A program made the position numbers and the translations under genes. From an uncultured Pelagibacteraceae bacterium (lineage in GTDB: Bacteria > Pseudomonadota > Alphaproteobacteria > Pelagibacterales > Pelagibacteraceae), in contig CACEBP010000006.1 of assembly GCA_902557785.1 (NCBI GenBank), positions 1 through 50,825 of the forward strand: DNA of 50,825 nucleotides, in the 5' to 3' direction. Below are positions 7,274 to 15,800 of this stretch, in pieces; position 1 is the stretch's first letter; every line of letters starts with the position of its first letter. The notes beneath the pieces were generated by a model. That model was not told where the DNA came from, did not search any database, and saw only the letters and a program-made list of their open reading frames with translations.

Positions 7274-8068
7274 ATGATAACTAACAATCCATTTTCAACT
7301 CTAGCAGAAATAGTTCCATCAATCGTAATGCAAGGATTTGCTATAGCTATGGTAGCTCTTACTTTAGTCGGTGTGTTAGTCGATATTATTCACAAAAAGA
7401 ATGTTAAATATTTTTTTGAAAATGCCAAAAAAGCAAAAAAAAATGCTCAAGTAGAACTAACGAATGGAAAAAAAACTGCAGTTATTTTAAAAACTGTTGC
7501 TCATGATATTGCAACAACTTCAGAACTTGGTTGGGGTAAAAGAAGGTTAGCACATGTTCTAGGTATGTACGGAACAATTATTTTTTGGATTAGCTCAGCT
7601 ATTTTAATTTTTTCTTATTCATCTGTTGGCATTGAAACTCCATCAACTATAACAGCTTTATGGCATATAGGTGCAATTTTAACTTGTCTGGGTGGATATT
7701 GGTTTTGGTTTTTTTTAAGAGTGGACGTTTCTGCAGAGGCACACCCATGGTACAGAATTATAAAAGCAGATTTGTTTGTTTTAGCTTTGTTAGCTTGCGC
7801 AACATTCGGTTTAGCTTGGTCATTTACCCAACATTCAGGAATGACCGGTCTTAGTTATTTATTTTTAATTTTGTTTATAGTTTCAAATTTAGTTTTATTT
7901 GGTGGAGTTTATTGGTCTAAATTTGCTCATATGTTTTATAAACCTGGTGCGGCGATACAAAAAAATTTAGCAGAAGCTGATGGTTCTAGAGACAATTTGC
8001 CACCACCTGCCGATGCTCCAGAGCAATTCGGACTGGGAATTAAAAGAGAACAACCAAAGCATTATTAG
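7274..8068 (+). CDS. aprM: AprM, membrane subunit associated with APS reductase
   Basis: This 264-residue membrane protein has one N-terminal span (about 16-38), a basic cytosolic loop rich in KK, and four further spans (about 99-120, 130-148, 163-183 and 193-213). The C-terminal tail is polar. It lies 40 bases before aprB. AprM proteins are described from the apr loci of some sulfur oxidisers and SAR11, where they are proposed to anchor AprBA to the membrane and pass electrons from sulfite oxidation to the quinone pool. Histidines near spans 2-3 (RLAHVLG, TALWHIG) could be haem or quinone ligands. The assignment rests mainly on position and topology. A putative promoter lies immediately upstream and no leader is evident. 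Confidence 0.75.
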   Translation: MITNNPFSTLAEIVPSIVMQGFAIAMVALTLVGVLVDIIHKKNVKYFFENAKKAKKNAQVELTNGKKTAVILKTVAHDIATTSELGWGKRRLAHVLGMYGTIIFWISSAILIFSYSSVGIETPSTITALWHIGAILTCLGGYWFWFFLRVDVSAEAHPWYRIIKADLFVLALLACATFGLAWSFTQHSGMTGLSYLFLILFIVSNLVLFGGVYWSKFAHMFYKPGAAIQKNLAEADGSRDNLPPPADAPEQFGLGIKREQPKHY

Positions 8069-8108
8069 GAAATTTATGTTATTAAACTTAAAGGGAGAAA
8101 AATAATTT

Positions 8109-8579
8109 ATGTCAACTTTTGTATACATGACGAGATGTGATGGCTGCGGACATTGCGTTGATATTTGTCCCTCAGATATTATGCATATCGATGAAACAAT
8201 CAGACGAGCAAAAAACATTGAGCCTAACTTTTGTTGGGAATGTTATTCATGTGTAAAAGCTTGTCCAAATCATGCAATTGATGTACGAGGATATGCTGAT
8301 TTTGCTCCAATGGGACACAGCGTAAGAGTAAGAAGAGAAGAGGAAAAAGGTACTATTTCATGGAGAATTAAATTTAGAAATGGAACAGAGAAAAATTTTG
8401 TTTCACCGATAACAACTAAACCTTGGGGTAAATTTATTCCTAAATTAGCAGAAGAAGACAAACCAAATCAAGGAGAGATAACTACTCAAAGACTTTATAC
8501 AGAACCACAAGGTTTAAATATTGATGGAGATCTTCCAACAGTAAGTAAAGATTCATTTAAGAAAGGTGTTTACTATTAA
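8109..8579 (+). CDS. aprB: Adenylylsulfate reductase, beta subunit
   Basis: This 156-residue iron-sulfur subunit carries two [4Fe-4S] motifs. Cys10, 13, 16 and 20 lie in CDGCGHCVDICP, and Cys42, 45, 48 and 52 in CWECYSCVKACP. A C-terminal tail wraps the alpha subunit in known structures. AprB carries electrons between the FAD of AprA and the membrane partner. The gene ends one base into the aprA start (TAATG), so the two subunits are translationally coupled. In this organism the enzyme is expected to run in the direction sulfite + AMP to APS, disposing of sulfite freed from sulfonates, because sulfonate lyases surround it and no dissimilatory sulfite reductase is seen. Confidence 0.95.
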   Translation: MSTFVYMTRCDGCGHCVDICPSDIMHIDETIRRAKNIEPNFCWECYSCVKACPNHAIDVRGYADFAPMGHSVRVRREEEKGTISWRIKFRNGTEKNFVSPITTKPWGKFIPKLAEEDKPNQGEITTQRLYTEPQGLNIDGDLPTVSKDSFKKGVYY

Positions 8580-10438
8580 TGGCGAATGTAAAAACTCATG
8601 TCGAGGAAAGTGACATCCTTATCATCGGAGGTGGTATGGCCGGTACAGGAGCTACATTTGAAGCAAGACATTGGGGAAGAGATTTAAAAATAGTTTGCGT
8701 TGAAAAAGCTAACATCGATAGAAGTGGTGCTGTAGCTCAAGGTCTTTATGCGATTAATTGCTATATGGGCATGCAATGGGATGAAAACCAACCTGAAGAT
8801 CACGTTAGATATGCAAGAAATGATTTAATGGGAATGGTTAGAGAAGATTTAGGTTATGACATGGCTCGTCATGTAGACTCTACAGTTCATATGTTTGATG
8901 AATGGGGCTTACCTATGATGAAGAATGAAAAAACTGGAAGATATTTAAGAGAAGGTAAATGGCAAATAATGATTCACGGTGAAAGCTATAAACCTATTGT
9001 TGCTGAGGCTGCAAAAAAATCTGCTAACAAAATTTATAACAGAATAATGATTACTCATCTTTTAATGGATGATGAAAAAGAAAATAGAATAGGTGGTGCA
9101 GTTGGTTTTAATATGAGAACAGGTGATTATCATGTGTTTAAAGCTAAGGCTGTAATTGTTGCAGCTGGTGGAGCTTCACACATTTTTAAACCTAGAGCTG
9201 TTGGTGAAGGAATGGGAAGAACCTGGTATGCTCCTTGGAGTAACGGTTCTGCATATGCACTTCCAATAGCTGTTGGAGCTAAAATGACTCAAATGGAAAA
9301 TAGAATTGTCTTATGTAGATTTAAAGATGGTTATGGACCGGTTGGAGCTTACTTTTTACATTTAAAAACTTACACGCAAAATGCTAATGGTGAGAATTAC
9401 GAAAAAAAATGGTACGACCAAACTAAATCTTTAGTAGGAGAGTACATTGATCACCATCCAACACCTACTTGTTTAAGAAATCATGCTTTTATTCAAGAAG
9501 TTCAAGCTGGCGGAGGTCCAATTCACATGGTGACAAAAGAAGCTTTCCAAGATCCTCATTTAGAAACTGTCGGTTGGGAAAACTTTTTAGGAATGACAGT
9601 CGGTCAAGCTGTTGTATGGGCTTCACAAAACATAGATCCAAAATATACAAATCCAGAACTTACAACTTCTGAACCTTATGTAATGGGTTCACATGCAACA
9701 TGTTCTGGAGCATGGGTAAGTGGACCAGAAGATTTATCTCCTCCAGAATATTTCTGGGGTTACAATAGGATGTTAACTGTTGATGGGTTGTTTGGTGCCG
9801 GCGACACCGTCGGTGGAAGCGCACATAAATTTTCATCTGGATCTTTTACTGAGGGAAGATTAGCTGCAAAAGCTGCTGTGAAATATATCGAAGATAAAAA
9901 AGCTGATGGTATTAAAGTAAGCGACAAACAATATAAGGATTTAAAAGAAGTAATTTATAAACCTCTAGAAAATTATACAGTAGGCAGGAATGAAATAACA
10001 GGTGGAACGGTATCACCAAGCTATATTTCACCTATTCAAGGATTACAAAGACTTCAAAGAATAATGGATGAGTATGTTGGTGGAATAGCAACGAATTACA
10101 TGACTAATGAAAATATGCTTAATAGAGGTTTAGAATTATTAAAATGGTTGGAAGAAGATTTAGAAAATGTTGGTGCAGAGGACTATCACCAATTGATGAG
10201 GGCATGGGAATTAAAACATAGAACTATTACTTCGCAATGTGTAACGGAACACACTAAATTCAGAGAAGAAACTAGATGGCCTGGTTACTATTATAGAGGT
10301 GACCATCTTAAACTTGATGATGATAATTGGCATTGCTTAACTGTTTCAAGACGAGACCCTAAAACTAAAAAGTTTACTATGGAGAAGGTTCCAGTTTATC
10401 ATATTGTAGACGAAAAGAAGGAAAAGAAAGCTTCATAA
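8579..10438 (+). CDS. aprA: Adenylylsulfate reductase, alpha subunit
   Basis: This 619-residue flavoprotein of the fumarate reductase/succinate dehydrogenase superfamily has the FAD-binding GGGMAGTGATFEA near residue 17, an ATP/AMP-site region rich in Trp and Arg, and HKFSSGSFTEGR near residue 420 closing the flavin site. It interconverts APS with sulfite and AMP at a flavin N5-sulfite adduct, with AprB as electron partner. The length is normal for AprA. The ATG overlaps the aprB stop. The context of sulfite-generating enzymes (SuyAB, Xsc) and a sulfite-exporter family protein supports an oxidative role. Confidence 0.96.
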   Translation: MANVKTHVEESDILIIGGGMAGTGATFEARHWGRDLKIVCVEKANIDRSGAVAQGLYAINCYMGMQWDENQPEDHVRYARNDLMGMVREDLGYDMARHVDSTVHMFDEWGLPMMKNEKTGRYLREGKWQIMIHGESYKPIVAEAAKKSANKIYNRIMITHLLMDDEKENRIGGAVGFNMRTGDYHVFKAKAVIVAAGGASHIFKPRAVGEGMGRTWYAPWSNGSAYALPIAVGAKMTQMENRIVLCRFKDGYGPVGAYFLHLKTYTQNANGENYEKKWYDQTKSLVGEYIDHHPTPTCLRNHAFIQEVQAGGGPIHMVTKEAFQDPHLETVGWENFLGMTVGQAVVWASQNIDPKYTNPELTTSEPYVMGSHATCSGAWVSGPEDLSPPEYFWGYNRMLTVDGLFGAGDTVGGSAHKFSSGSFTEGRLAAKAAVKYIEDKKADGIKVSDKQYKDLKEVIYKPLENYTVGRNEITGGTVSPSYISPIQGLQRLQRIMDEYVGGIATNYMTNENMLNRGLELLKWLEEDLENVGAEDYHQLMRAWELKHRTITSQCVTEHTKFREETRWPGYYYRGDHLKLDDDNWHCLTVSRRDPKTKKFTMEKVPVYHIVDEKKEKKAS

Positions 10439-10444
10439 AGTTAA

Positions 10445-10795
10445 ATGGAGTTGTTAGAAAAATCCGATAAAGAAATAAGAGATATTGCTCAACCAATCTG
10501 GGATAATTTAGTTAAATCATCGAATATCAAGGATTATGGTGGTTTCACAAAAGATTTCTCATCACAAATGCTCTACGGGGCAAACGAAGTTGAGCTTGGA
10601 AAACAATGGGCAAATAATAAGTTGCTTACAAGCCTTTCAGAAAAACAGGAATTTTTAGGTACAATAAGAAGAAATCAATTTATTACTGTCCTGTATAAAC
10701 AAACAAGCAAAACAATGCCTGGAGAATTTCTAGGTAGGTTAGTTTTAGGTGAAGAGGATGGTCTAGTTAAAGTTTTTGGGGCCACGATTTATTAA
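10445..10795 (+). CDS. Hypothetical protein in the apr operon (116 aa)
   Basis: This soluble 116-residue protein starts 6 bases after aprA and is clearly in the same operon. The N-terminal half is helical (LEKSDKEIRDIAQPIWDNL). The C-terminal half reads as antiparallel strands (FITVLYKQTS..., GEFLGRLVLGEEDGLVKVFGATIY). This helix-then-sheet order could be a small cone-shaped NTF2/SnoaL-like fold, but that is a guess. There is no signal peptide, cysteine cluster or recognised motif. Its position between aprA and the TauE-like exporter suggests a link to sulfite or APS handling. Confidence 0.7.
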   Translation: MELLEKSDKEIRDIAQPIWDNLVKSSNIKDYGGFTKDFSSQMLYGANEVELGKQWANNKLLTSLSEKQEFLGTIRRNQFITVLYKQTSKTMPGEFLGRLVLGEEDGLVKVFGATIY

Positions 10796-10797
10796 GA

Positions 10798-10826
10798 TTG
10801 ACAACTTAATGTTTCAGGCATAATCC
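10798..10826 (+). promoter_or_regulatory. Possible promoter of the tauE-like gene
   Basis: A perfect -35 TTGACA (10798-10803) lies 17 bases before TAATCC (10821-10826), a weak -10. The ATG follows at 10835, so the leader would be very short. This could allow the exporter to be expressed apart from aprMBA. Confidence 0.4.
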
Positions 10827-10834
10827 TAATATAA

Positions 10835-11938
10835 ATGCTCGAAATTTATCTTCCTATCGCTCAGGTAAATATAGATATTTTTCTTTTATTATTTTTAAGT
10901 TTGGCTGTTGGAGTTTTATCAGGACTTTTTGGTGTTGGAGGAGGATTCTTGATGACACCGTTTCTAATTTTTATGGGCATACCTCCGGTGTATGCAGTTC
11001 CAAATGAAGTCAATAATATTCTTGCTACGTCAGTATCTGGTTCTCTTACACATTGGTACAAGAAAACATTAGATTACAAAATGGGTCTAATGATTGTCTC
11101 AGGAGGTGTAGTTGGAACTATCATAGGAATTATGACTTTTACTTTTTTTTCAGAAATTGGGAAAATAAGTTTAATAATTTCTTTATTATATATGTATCTT
11201 TTGGCAATAGTTGGCACGTTAATGTTAATTGAGGGCGTGAGAGAAAGAAATCGTTTAAAATCTAAAATAAAAATAAAAAGAAAATTACATGACCATAATT
11301 GGTTGCAAGGACTTCCTTTAAGGATGAGGTTTAATAAATCTGGATTATATGAAAGTGCTTTTACTCCTATTTTATTAGGATTTGTTGTTGGATTTGTAGC
11401 ATCAATGATGGGAATTGGAGGTGCGTTCTTAATGGTGCCTGCAATGATTTATATTATAGGAATGCCTGTAAAATTAATTCCAGGGACCTCATTGTTTGTT
11501 ACTGTTTTCATTAGTGCAGTAGTTACAATTTTACATTCCTTTAATTATGGGACTATTGACTTATTTCTTGTAGTTCCTTTAATTTTAGGTTCAATCGTTG
11601 GAGTTCAAGTAGGTCAAAAAATTGGTCAATTTTTAGATAGCAATGAGCTTAAATCTTTATTTGCAATGCTTTTAATAACTGTTGCCATAGCAATCGCCTA
11701 TGACTCTTTTTTCAGAAAAAAAACAGAATTTAACGGAAGCGAAGTTCCGACGCCGGATTTAAATAATTTAGCGGAATTTATTGTAAGAATGTCAAACGAC
11801 GTACCGTTTTTATATGGAGCCTTTGCAATAATTTTTGCGGTTGTGCTTGGAGCATTAATGGCATGGTTTAGAAAGATTATTCATGATTTACGACATAAAA
11901 AACCAAAACAAGAAGAAGTAAAATTCCCAGTTAAATAA
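10835..11938 (+). CDS. tauE: TauE/SafE (TSUP) family sulfite/sulfonate exporter
   Basis: This 367-residue membrane protein has the internal repeat of the TSUP family: GLFGVGGGFLMTPFL near residue 32 and ASMMGIGGAFLMVPAM near residue 190, each in a group of spans. A charged cytosolic loop of about 40 residues lies between the halves. TSUP members move sulfite, sulfoacetate or other sulfur anions across the inner membrane. Placed after the apr genes and next to suyAB, it most likely exports sulfite produced during sulfonate breakdown. Import of a sulfur anion is an alternative. It is convergent with suyB, 3 bases away, with no visible terminator between. Confidence 0.85.
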   Translation: MLEIYLPIAQVNIDIFLLLFLSLAVGVLSGLFGVGGGFLMTPFLIFMGIPPVYAVPNEVNNILATSVSGSLTHWYKKTLDYKMGLMIVSGGVVGTIIGIMTFTFFSEIGKISLIISLLYMYLLAIVGTLMLIEGVRERNRLKSKIKIKRKLHDHNWLQGLPLRMRFNKSGLYESAFTPILLGFVVGFVASMMGIGGAFLMVPAMIYIIGMPVKLIPGTSLFVTVFISAVVTILHSFNYGTIDLFLVVPLILGSIVGVQVGQKIGQFLDSNELKSLFAMLLITVAIAIAYDSFFRKKTEFNGSEVPTPDLNNLAEFIVRMSNDVPFLYGAFAIIFAVVLGALMAWFRKIIHDLRHKKPKQEEVKFPVK

Positions 11939-11941
11939 TTT

Positions 11942-13108
11942 TTAAGCGCTTCTATAAAGCTTAGTCATTACAAATTCTCTATGACCTAAAGCTTCTGCAC
12001 AAGTTAATCTTCCATTTGCAACTTTAAGAGTTGTCTCAATAAGCTTATCACCAGCTTGATCTAAATTCATCTCTCTGGTCAGAATTTTTGAAACATCACA
12101 GTCGACGTGTTCGCTCATTAATTTAACAGTTAAAGGATTTGCAGTAAGTTTAACTACTGGTTCTATCGGATTGCCAATAATATTTCCTTGTCCAGTTGGG
12201 AATAAATGAATATTAAATCCTCCTGCTGCTTGTAAGGTCACACATTCTGCAGCTGCAGATGAAGTATCCATGAAATAAAGACCTTTCCCTTTTTTTGGTT
12301 CTTCAGCAGGTTCCAGAACATCAATAAACTTTCTCGAACCTATTTTTTGAAAGTTTCCAAAAGCTTTCTCTTCGATAGTTGTCAAACCTCCAGCAATATT
12401 TCCTGCAGTAGGTTGACTTTCAGATAAATCATCAGTCGCTTCTTTCAAAATAAAATCATTATAATCATTCCAAGTTTTCATAAATTTTTTCTGAGCTTCT
12501 GGTGTTGCTCCCCTTTTAGAGCAAACATGTTCTGCTCCAGTTAATTCAGACGTTTCCCCAAAACATAAATGAACTCCTAGAGGTTCAAGTTTGTCCATTA
12601 AATTTCCGACTGTAGGATTAGATGCTAAACCCGATGTTGTGTCTGACTCACCACATTTAACTGAGATCCACAAATCACTTAAAGGACATTCTTCTCTTTG
12701 CTTCTCAGACGCCCATATTGAAAATTCTTGAGCTTTTTTTGAAGCCTTCATAATTGTTTGAATATCTCCACTTCGCTCGATGTGAAAACCTTCTACTGGC
12801 TTGCCTGTTTCAGCAATACCATCGACAATTTTTTTTGTCCATTTTGGCTCAATACCAATAACAATTACAGCAGCTACATTAGGATTTCTACCCGTTCCAA
12901 TCATAGTTCTAAAATGTAATTCTAAGTCAGCCCCAAATTGTAATCTACCGTAAGCGTGGGGAAGTGCTATAGTTCCTTTAATATTATTAGCTACTGCTTC
13001 TGCGCATGCATTTGAAATATCATCTACCGGGAGAATAATAACATGATTTCTTGTTCCAGCTCTTCCGTTTTCTCTTTTATAACCTAAAAAACTTTTTGGA
13101 ATTTCCAT
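11942..13108 (-). CDS. suyB: (R)-sulfolactate sulfo-lyase, large subunit SuyB
   Basis: This 388-residue protein of the UxaA/altronate-dehydratase large-subunit family (galactarate dehydratase domain) shows the [15 protein letters not shown] start, conserved cysteines and the [18 protein letters not shown] block. With SuyA it removes sulfite from (R)-3-sulfolactate to give pyruvate in the cytoplasm. Three things point to the sulfolactate enzyme rather than a sugar-acid dehydratase: the split into separate large and small genes, a length near 390, and neighbours xsc, tauE and aprMBA. Sugar-acid dehydratases lack sulfur neighbours and are often fused. suyA lies 6 bases upstream. Confidence 0.88.
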   Translation of the reverse strand: MEIPKSFLGYKRENGRAGTRNHVIILPVDDISNACAEAVANNIKGTIALPHAYGRLQFGADLELHFRTMIGTGRNPNVAAVIVIGIEPKWTKKIVDGIAETGKPVEGFHIERSGDIQTIMKASKKAQEFSIWASEKQREECPLSDLWISVKCGESDTTSGLASNPTVGNLMDKLEPLGVHLCFGETSELTGAEHVCSKRGATPEAQKKFMKTWNDYNDFILKEATDDLSESQPTAGNIAGGLTTIEEKAFGNFQKIGSRKFIDVLEPAEEPKKGKGLYFMDTSSAAAECVTLQAAGGFNIHLFPTGQGNIIGNPIEPVVKLTANPLTVKLMSEHVDCDVSKILTREMNLDQAGDKLIETTLKVANGRLTCAEALGHREFVMTKLYRSA

Positions 13109-13114
13109 TTTATT

Positions 13115-13402
13115 TTACCACTTTTTTGTTTTTACATTATGAACGTGAACATGTTCACCTTTTTTGATTTCTTTGACTACTTTTCCAATATCGTGCCCGT
13201 ATTTAAAAATTGTATCTCCAACCTTAAGGTTTTTAAGTGCAATTTTGTGTCCTAAAGGAATATCGTTTATTGATGGAACTTTGATGCTTTTATCGTTTTC
13301 CATTATCCAGGCGCTACAATCTTGGCCTTTTTTAGTGGTTTCTATTACAACAACTCCTACGTTATCTTTTTCGTCATGTATGATGAGGTCGGGCTGTGAC
13401 AT
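13115..13402 (-). CDS. suyA: (R)-sulfolactate sulfo-lyase, small subunit SuyA
   Basis: This 95-residue SAF-domain protein corresponds to the N-terminal part of UxaA-type dehydratases. It reads DNVGVVV..., IPLGHKIALKNLKVGD and IFKYGHDIG, ending in a VHVHNV strand as in SuyA. The IPLGHK and YG elements belong to the substrate-proximal SAF fold. It pairs with SuyB to cleave sulfolactate to pyruvate and sulfite. It is divergent from xsc, 74 bases apart, so the two sulfite-forming enzymes share one regulatory region. No promoter could be fixed confidently on this strand. Confidence 0.87.
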   Translation of the reverse strand: MSQPDLIIHDEKDNVGVVVIETTKKGQDCSAWIMENDKSIKVPSINDIPLGHKIALKNLKVGDTIFKYGHDIGKVVKEIKKGEHVHVHNVKTKKW

Positions 13403-13435
13403 AAAAATATCTAATGGATATAGACTAAAATTTAG

Positions 13436-13441
13436 TATAAT
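13436..13441 (+). promoter_or_regulatory. Probable -10 element of xsc
   Basis: A perfect TATAAT hexamer lies 36 bases before the xsc ATG. There is no good -35 at 16-18 bases upstream, which leaves room for an activator. A clear Shine-Dalgarno (TAGGAGA) lies before the ATG. The site sits in the shared suyA/xsc intergenic region. Confidence 0.45.
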
Positions 13442-13476
13442 GAAAGCTAGATTTTCAATATTCTTATAGGAGATTT

Positions 13477-15258
13477 ATGGCTAAAATGACAACAGAAGAA
13501 GCTTTTGTAAAAGTTTTACAAATGCATGGCATTGAACACGCGTTCGGTATTATCGGTTCTGCGTTTATGCCTATATCAGATATTTTTCCTGATGCAGGAA
13601 TTACTTTTTGGGATGTGGCCCATGAGACTAACGGAGGTTTAATAGCTGATGGATACACACGTGCTACCGGAAAAATGTCAATGGTTGTAGCACAAAATGG
13701 ACCAGGTATAACTGGTTTAGTAACACCTATTAAAACTGCATATTGGAATCATACCCCGCTCTTATTAGTTACGCCTCAAGCAGCAAATAAAACAATGGGT
13801 CAAGGTGGATTTCAAGAAGTAGAACAAATGAACTTATTTAAAGATATGGTTTGCTATCAAGAAGAAGTAAGAGACCCTTCAAGAATTGCAGAAGTTTTAA
13901 ATAGAGTTATTGAGAAAGCTATAAGAGGATCAGCTCCAGCACAAATTAATGTACCAAGAGATTATTGGACACAAATAATAGATATAGAGTTACCTCCAAT
14001 CGTAAGATTAGAAAGACAAGCTGGTGGTGCAGCTGCGATAGAAGAAGCAGCAAAATTACTTTCTAACGCAAAATTTCCTGTAATTTTATCAGGTGCAGGT
14101 GTAGTTATTGGTGGAGCAATTAAAGACTGTGTTAAGCTTGCTGAAAAATTAGACTCACCAGTATGTTCTGGCTATCAACACAACGATAGTTTTCCAGGTA
14201 GCCATCCTTTAGCTGTTGGTCCATTAGGTTACAATGGATCTAAAGCTGCAATGGAATTGATCGCGAAAGCAGACGTTGTTTTAGCCTTAGGCACAAGATT
14301 AAATCCTTTTTCAACATTACCAGGTTACGGTATTGATTATTGGCCGAAGAATGCAAAAATTATTCAAGTAGATATGAATTCAGATCGAATTGGTTTAACC
14401 AAAAAAGTAACAGTTGGAATTTGTGGAGACGCTAAATTAGTATCTCAACAATTATTAAGTAAATTATCTCCAAAAGCAGGCGATACCGATAGACAGAAAC
14501 GAAAAGATTTAATTCATCAAACGAAATCAGCTTGGTTACAAAAACTTTCTAGCTTAGATCATGAAGACGATGATCCAGGAACAGTTTGGAATAAGGAAGC
14601 AAGAGATAGAGACAAAGATCGAATGTCACCAAGACAGGCATGGAGAGCAATTCAAGCAGGAATGCCTGAAGACGTAATAATCTCAAGCGATATTGGAAAT
14701 AATTGCGCGATAGGTAATGCATATCCAACTTTTGAAAAAGGTAGAAAATATTTAGCCCCAGGTTTATTTGGTCCATGTGGCTACGGCTTTCCATCTATCT
14801 TAGGAGCAAAAATTGGTTGTCCAAATACACCAGTAATTGGTTTTGCAGGTGATGGAGCATTTGGAATTAGTATGAATGAAATGAGTTCATGCGCACGAGA
14901 GGAATGGCCAGCTATTTCAATGGTTATATTTAGAAATTATCAGTGGGGTGCAGAAAAAAGAAATACGACTTTATGGTTTGATAATAATTTTATAGGGACC
15001 GAATTAGATCCAGAATTAAGTTATGCAAAAGTTGCTAACGCATGTGGTTTAAAAGGAGTGACAGTAAAAACTATGGAAGAAACCACAAAGGCTATAAAAC
15101 AGTCATGTGAAGATCAAAAAAAAGGTATCACAACCTTTATTGAAGTAATACTTAACCAAGAATTAGGTGAGCCGTTCCGAAGAGATGCCATGAAAAAACC
15201 AGTTAGAGTAGCTGGGATTAAAAAAGAGGACATGAAGCCTCAAAAAGGTTTAAACTAA
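13477..15258 (+). CDS. xsc: Sulfoacetaldehyde acetyltransferase Xsc
   Basis: This 593-residue thiamine-diphosphate enzyme converts sulfoacetaldehyde plus phosphate into acetyl phosphate and sulfite. The N-terminal PYR domain has the catalytic-Glu region WDVAHETNGG and AQNGPGITG. The central domain carries an LSGAGVVIGG Rossmann-like turn. The C-terminal PP domain has the GDGAFGISMNEMSS motif that binds Mg and diphosphate, followed by RNYQWGAEKRN. The GSAFMPISDIFPDAG and GGFQEVEQMNLF phrases are characteristic of Xsc rather than acetolactate synthase. It is the meeting point for taurine-derived sulfoacetaldehyde. A matching Pta lies at 33508-34416. Confidence 0.95.
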   Translation: MAKMTTEEAFVKVLQMHGIEHAFGIIGSAFMPISDIFPDAGITFWDVAHETNGGLIADGYTRATGKMSMVVAQNGPGITGLVTPIKTAYWNHTPLLLVTPQAANKTMGQGGFQEVEQMNLFKDMVCYQEEVRDPSRIAEVLNRVIEKAIRGSAPAQINVPRDYWTQIIDIELPPIVRLERQAGGAAAIEEAAKLLSNAKFPVILSGAGVVIGGAIKDCVKLAEKLDSPVCSGYQHNDSFPGSHPLAVGPLGYNGSKAAMELIAKADVVLALGTRLNPFSTLPGYGIDYWPKNAKIIQVDMNSDRIGLTKKVTVGICGDAKLVSQQLLSKLSPKAGDTDRQKRKDLIHQTKSAWLQKLSSLDHEDDDPGTVWNKEARDRDKDRMSPRQAWRAIQAGMPEDVIISSDIGNNCAIGNAYPTFEKGRKYLAPGLFGPCGYGFPSILGAKIGCPNTPVIGFAGDGAFGISMNEMSSCAREEWPAISMVIFRNYQWGAEKRNTTLWFDNNFIGTELDPELSYAKVANACGLKGVTVKTMEETTKAIKQSCEDQKKGITTFIEVILNQELGEPFRRDAMKKPVRVAGIKKEDMKPQKGLN

Positions 15259-15266
15259 TTTTAAAA

Positions 15267-15647
15267 ATGAAATTTCAAAGTTCTAATAAAAGCTTCGGCT
15301 TATTGTTTTTTGTTGTTTTTTTAATTATAGGTTTATGGCCATTAAAAAATGGTGAGAGTCTTAATTTCTATTTCATCATAGCTTCGGTAGTTTTTTTAAT
15401 TTTAGGATTACTAAATTCAAAACTTCTGTCTCCATTAAATAAATCTTGGATTAAATTAGGTGAAATATTAGGCATTATAATAGCACCAATTGTGATGGCT
15501 TTGGTGTATTTTGTAATTCTCACACCAATAAGTATTATTGTAAGAGTATTTGGCAAAGATTTGTTAGGCCTAAAATTTTTAAAAGAAAAAGAAACTTATT
15601 GGATTAAAAGAAAAAAAAACCTTGGCTCCATGAAAAAACAATTTTAA
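15267..15647 (+). CDS. SxtJ-like membrane protein
   Basis: This 126-residue protein has four hydrophobic stretches (about 11-25, 33-47, 65-85 and 86-93) and a C-terminal tail KETYWIKRKKN. It resembles the SxtJ family, small membrane proteins named from the saxitoxin cluster and commonly found with DUF5989 proteins and carbamoyltransferases. The following gene starts immediately after its stop. Its role is unknown; partners suggest it helps a carbamoyl-transfer reaction near the membrane. It begins 8 bases after xsc, so read-through from xsc is likely. Confidence 0.7.
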   Translation: MKFQSSNKSFGLLFFVVFLIIGLWPLKNGESLNFYFIIASVVFLILGLLNSKLLSPLNKSWIKLGEILGIIIAPIVMALVYFVILTPISIIVRVFGKDLLGLKFLKEKETYWIKRKKNLGSMKKQF

Positions 15648-15800
15648 ATGATTGAATTTATAAAAGAATTTTGGGAATTTTTAAGAGAAAGAAAAAAATA
15701 TTGGTTGTTACCAATAATAGTTGTTTTGGCTTTGTTTGGAACTTTAATTGTCCTTAGCCAAGGATCTGCAGTAGCACCATTTATTTATACAATATTTTAG
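15648..15800 (+). CDS. DUF5989 family small membrane protein (50 aa)
   Basis: The ATG at 15648 directly follows the stop of the SxtJ-like gene. The 50-residue product has an amphipathic start (FIKEFWEFLRERKKYWL), then one membrane span (PIIVVLALFGTLIVL), then SQGSAVAPFIYTIF. That layout, including the WLLP entry and the APFIYT(I/L)F end, is typical of DUF5989. Its last base is shared with the start of the carbamoyltransferase gene (TAGTG), which shows tight coupling. The function of the family is not known. Confidence 0.75.
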   Translation: MIEFIKEFWEFLRERKKYWLLPIIVVLALFGTLIVLSQGSAVAPFIYTIF

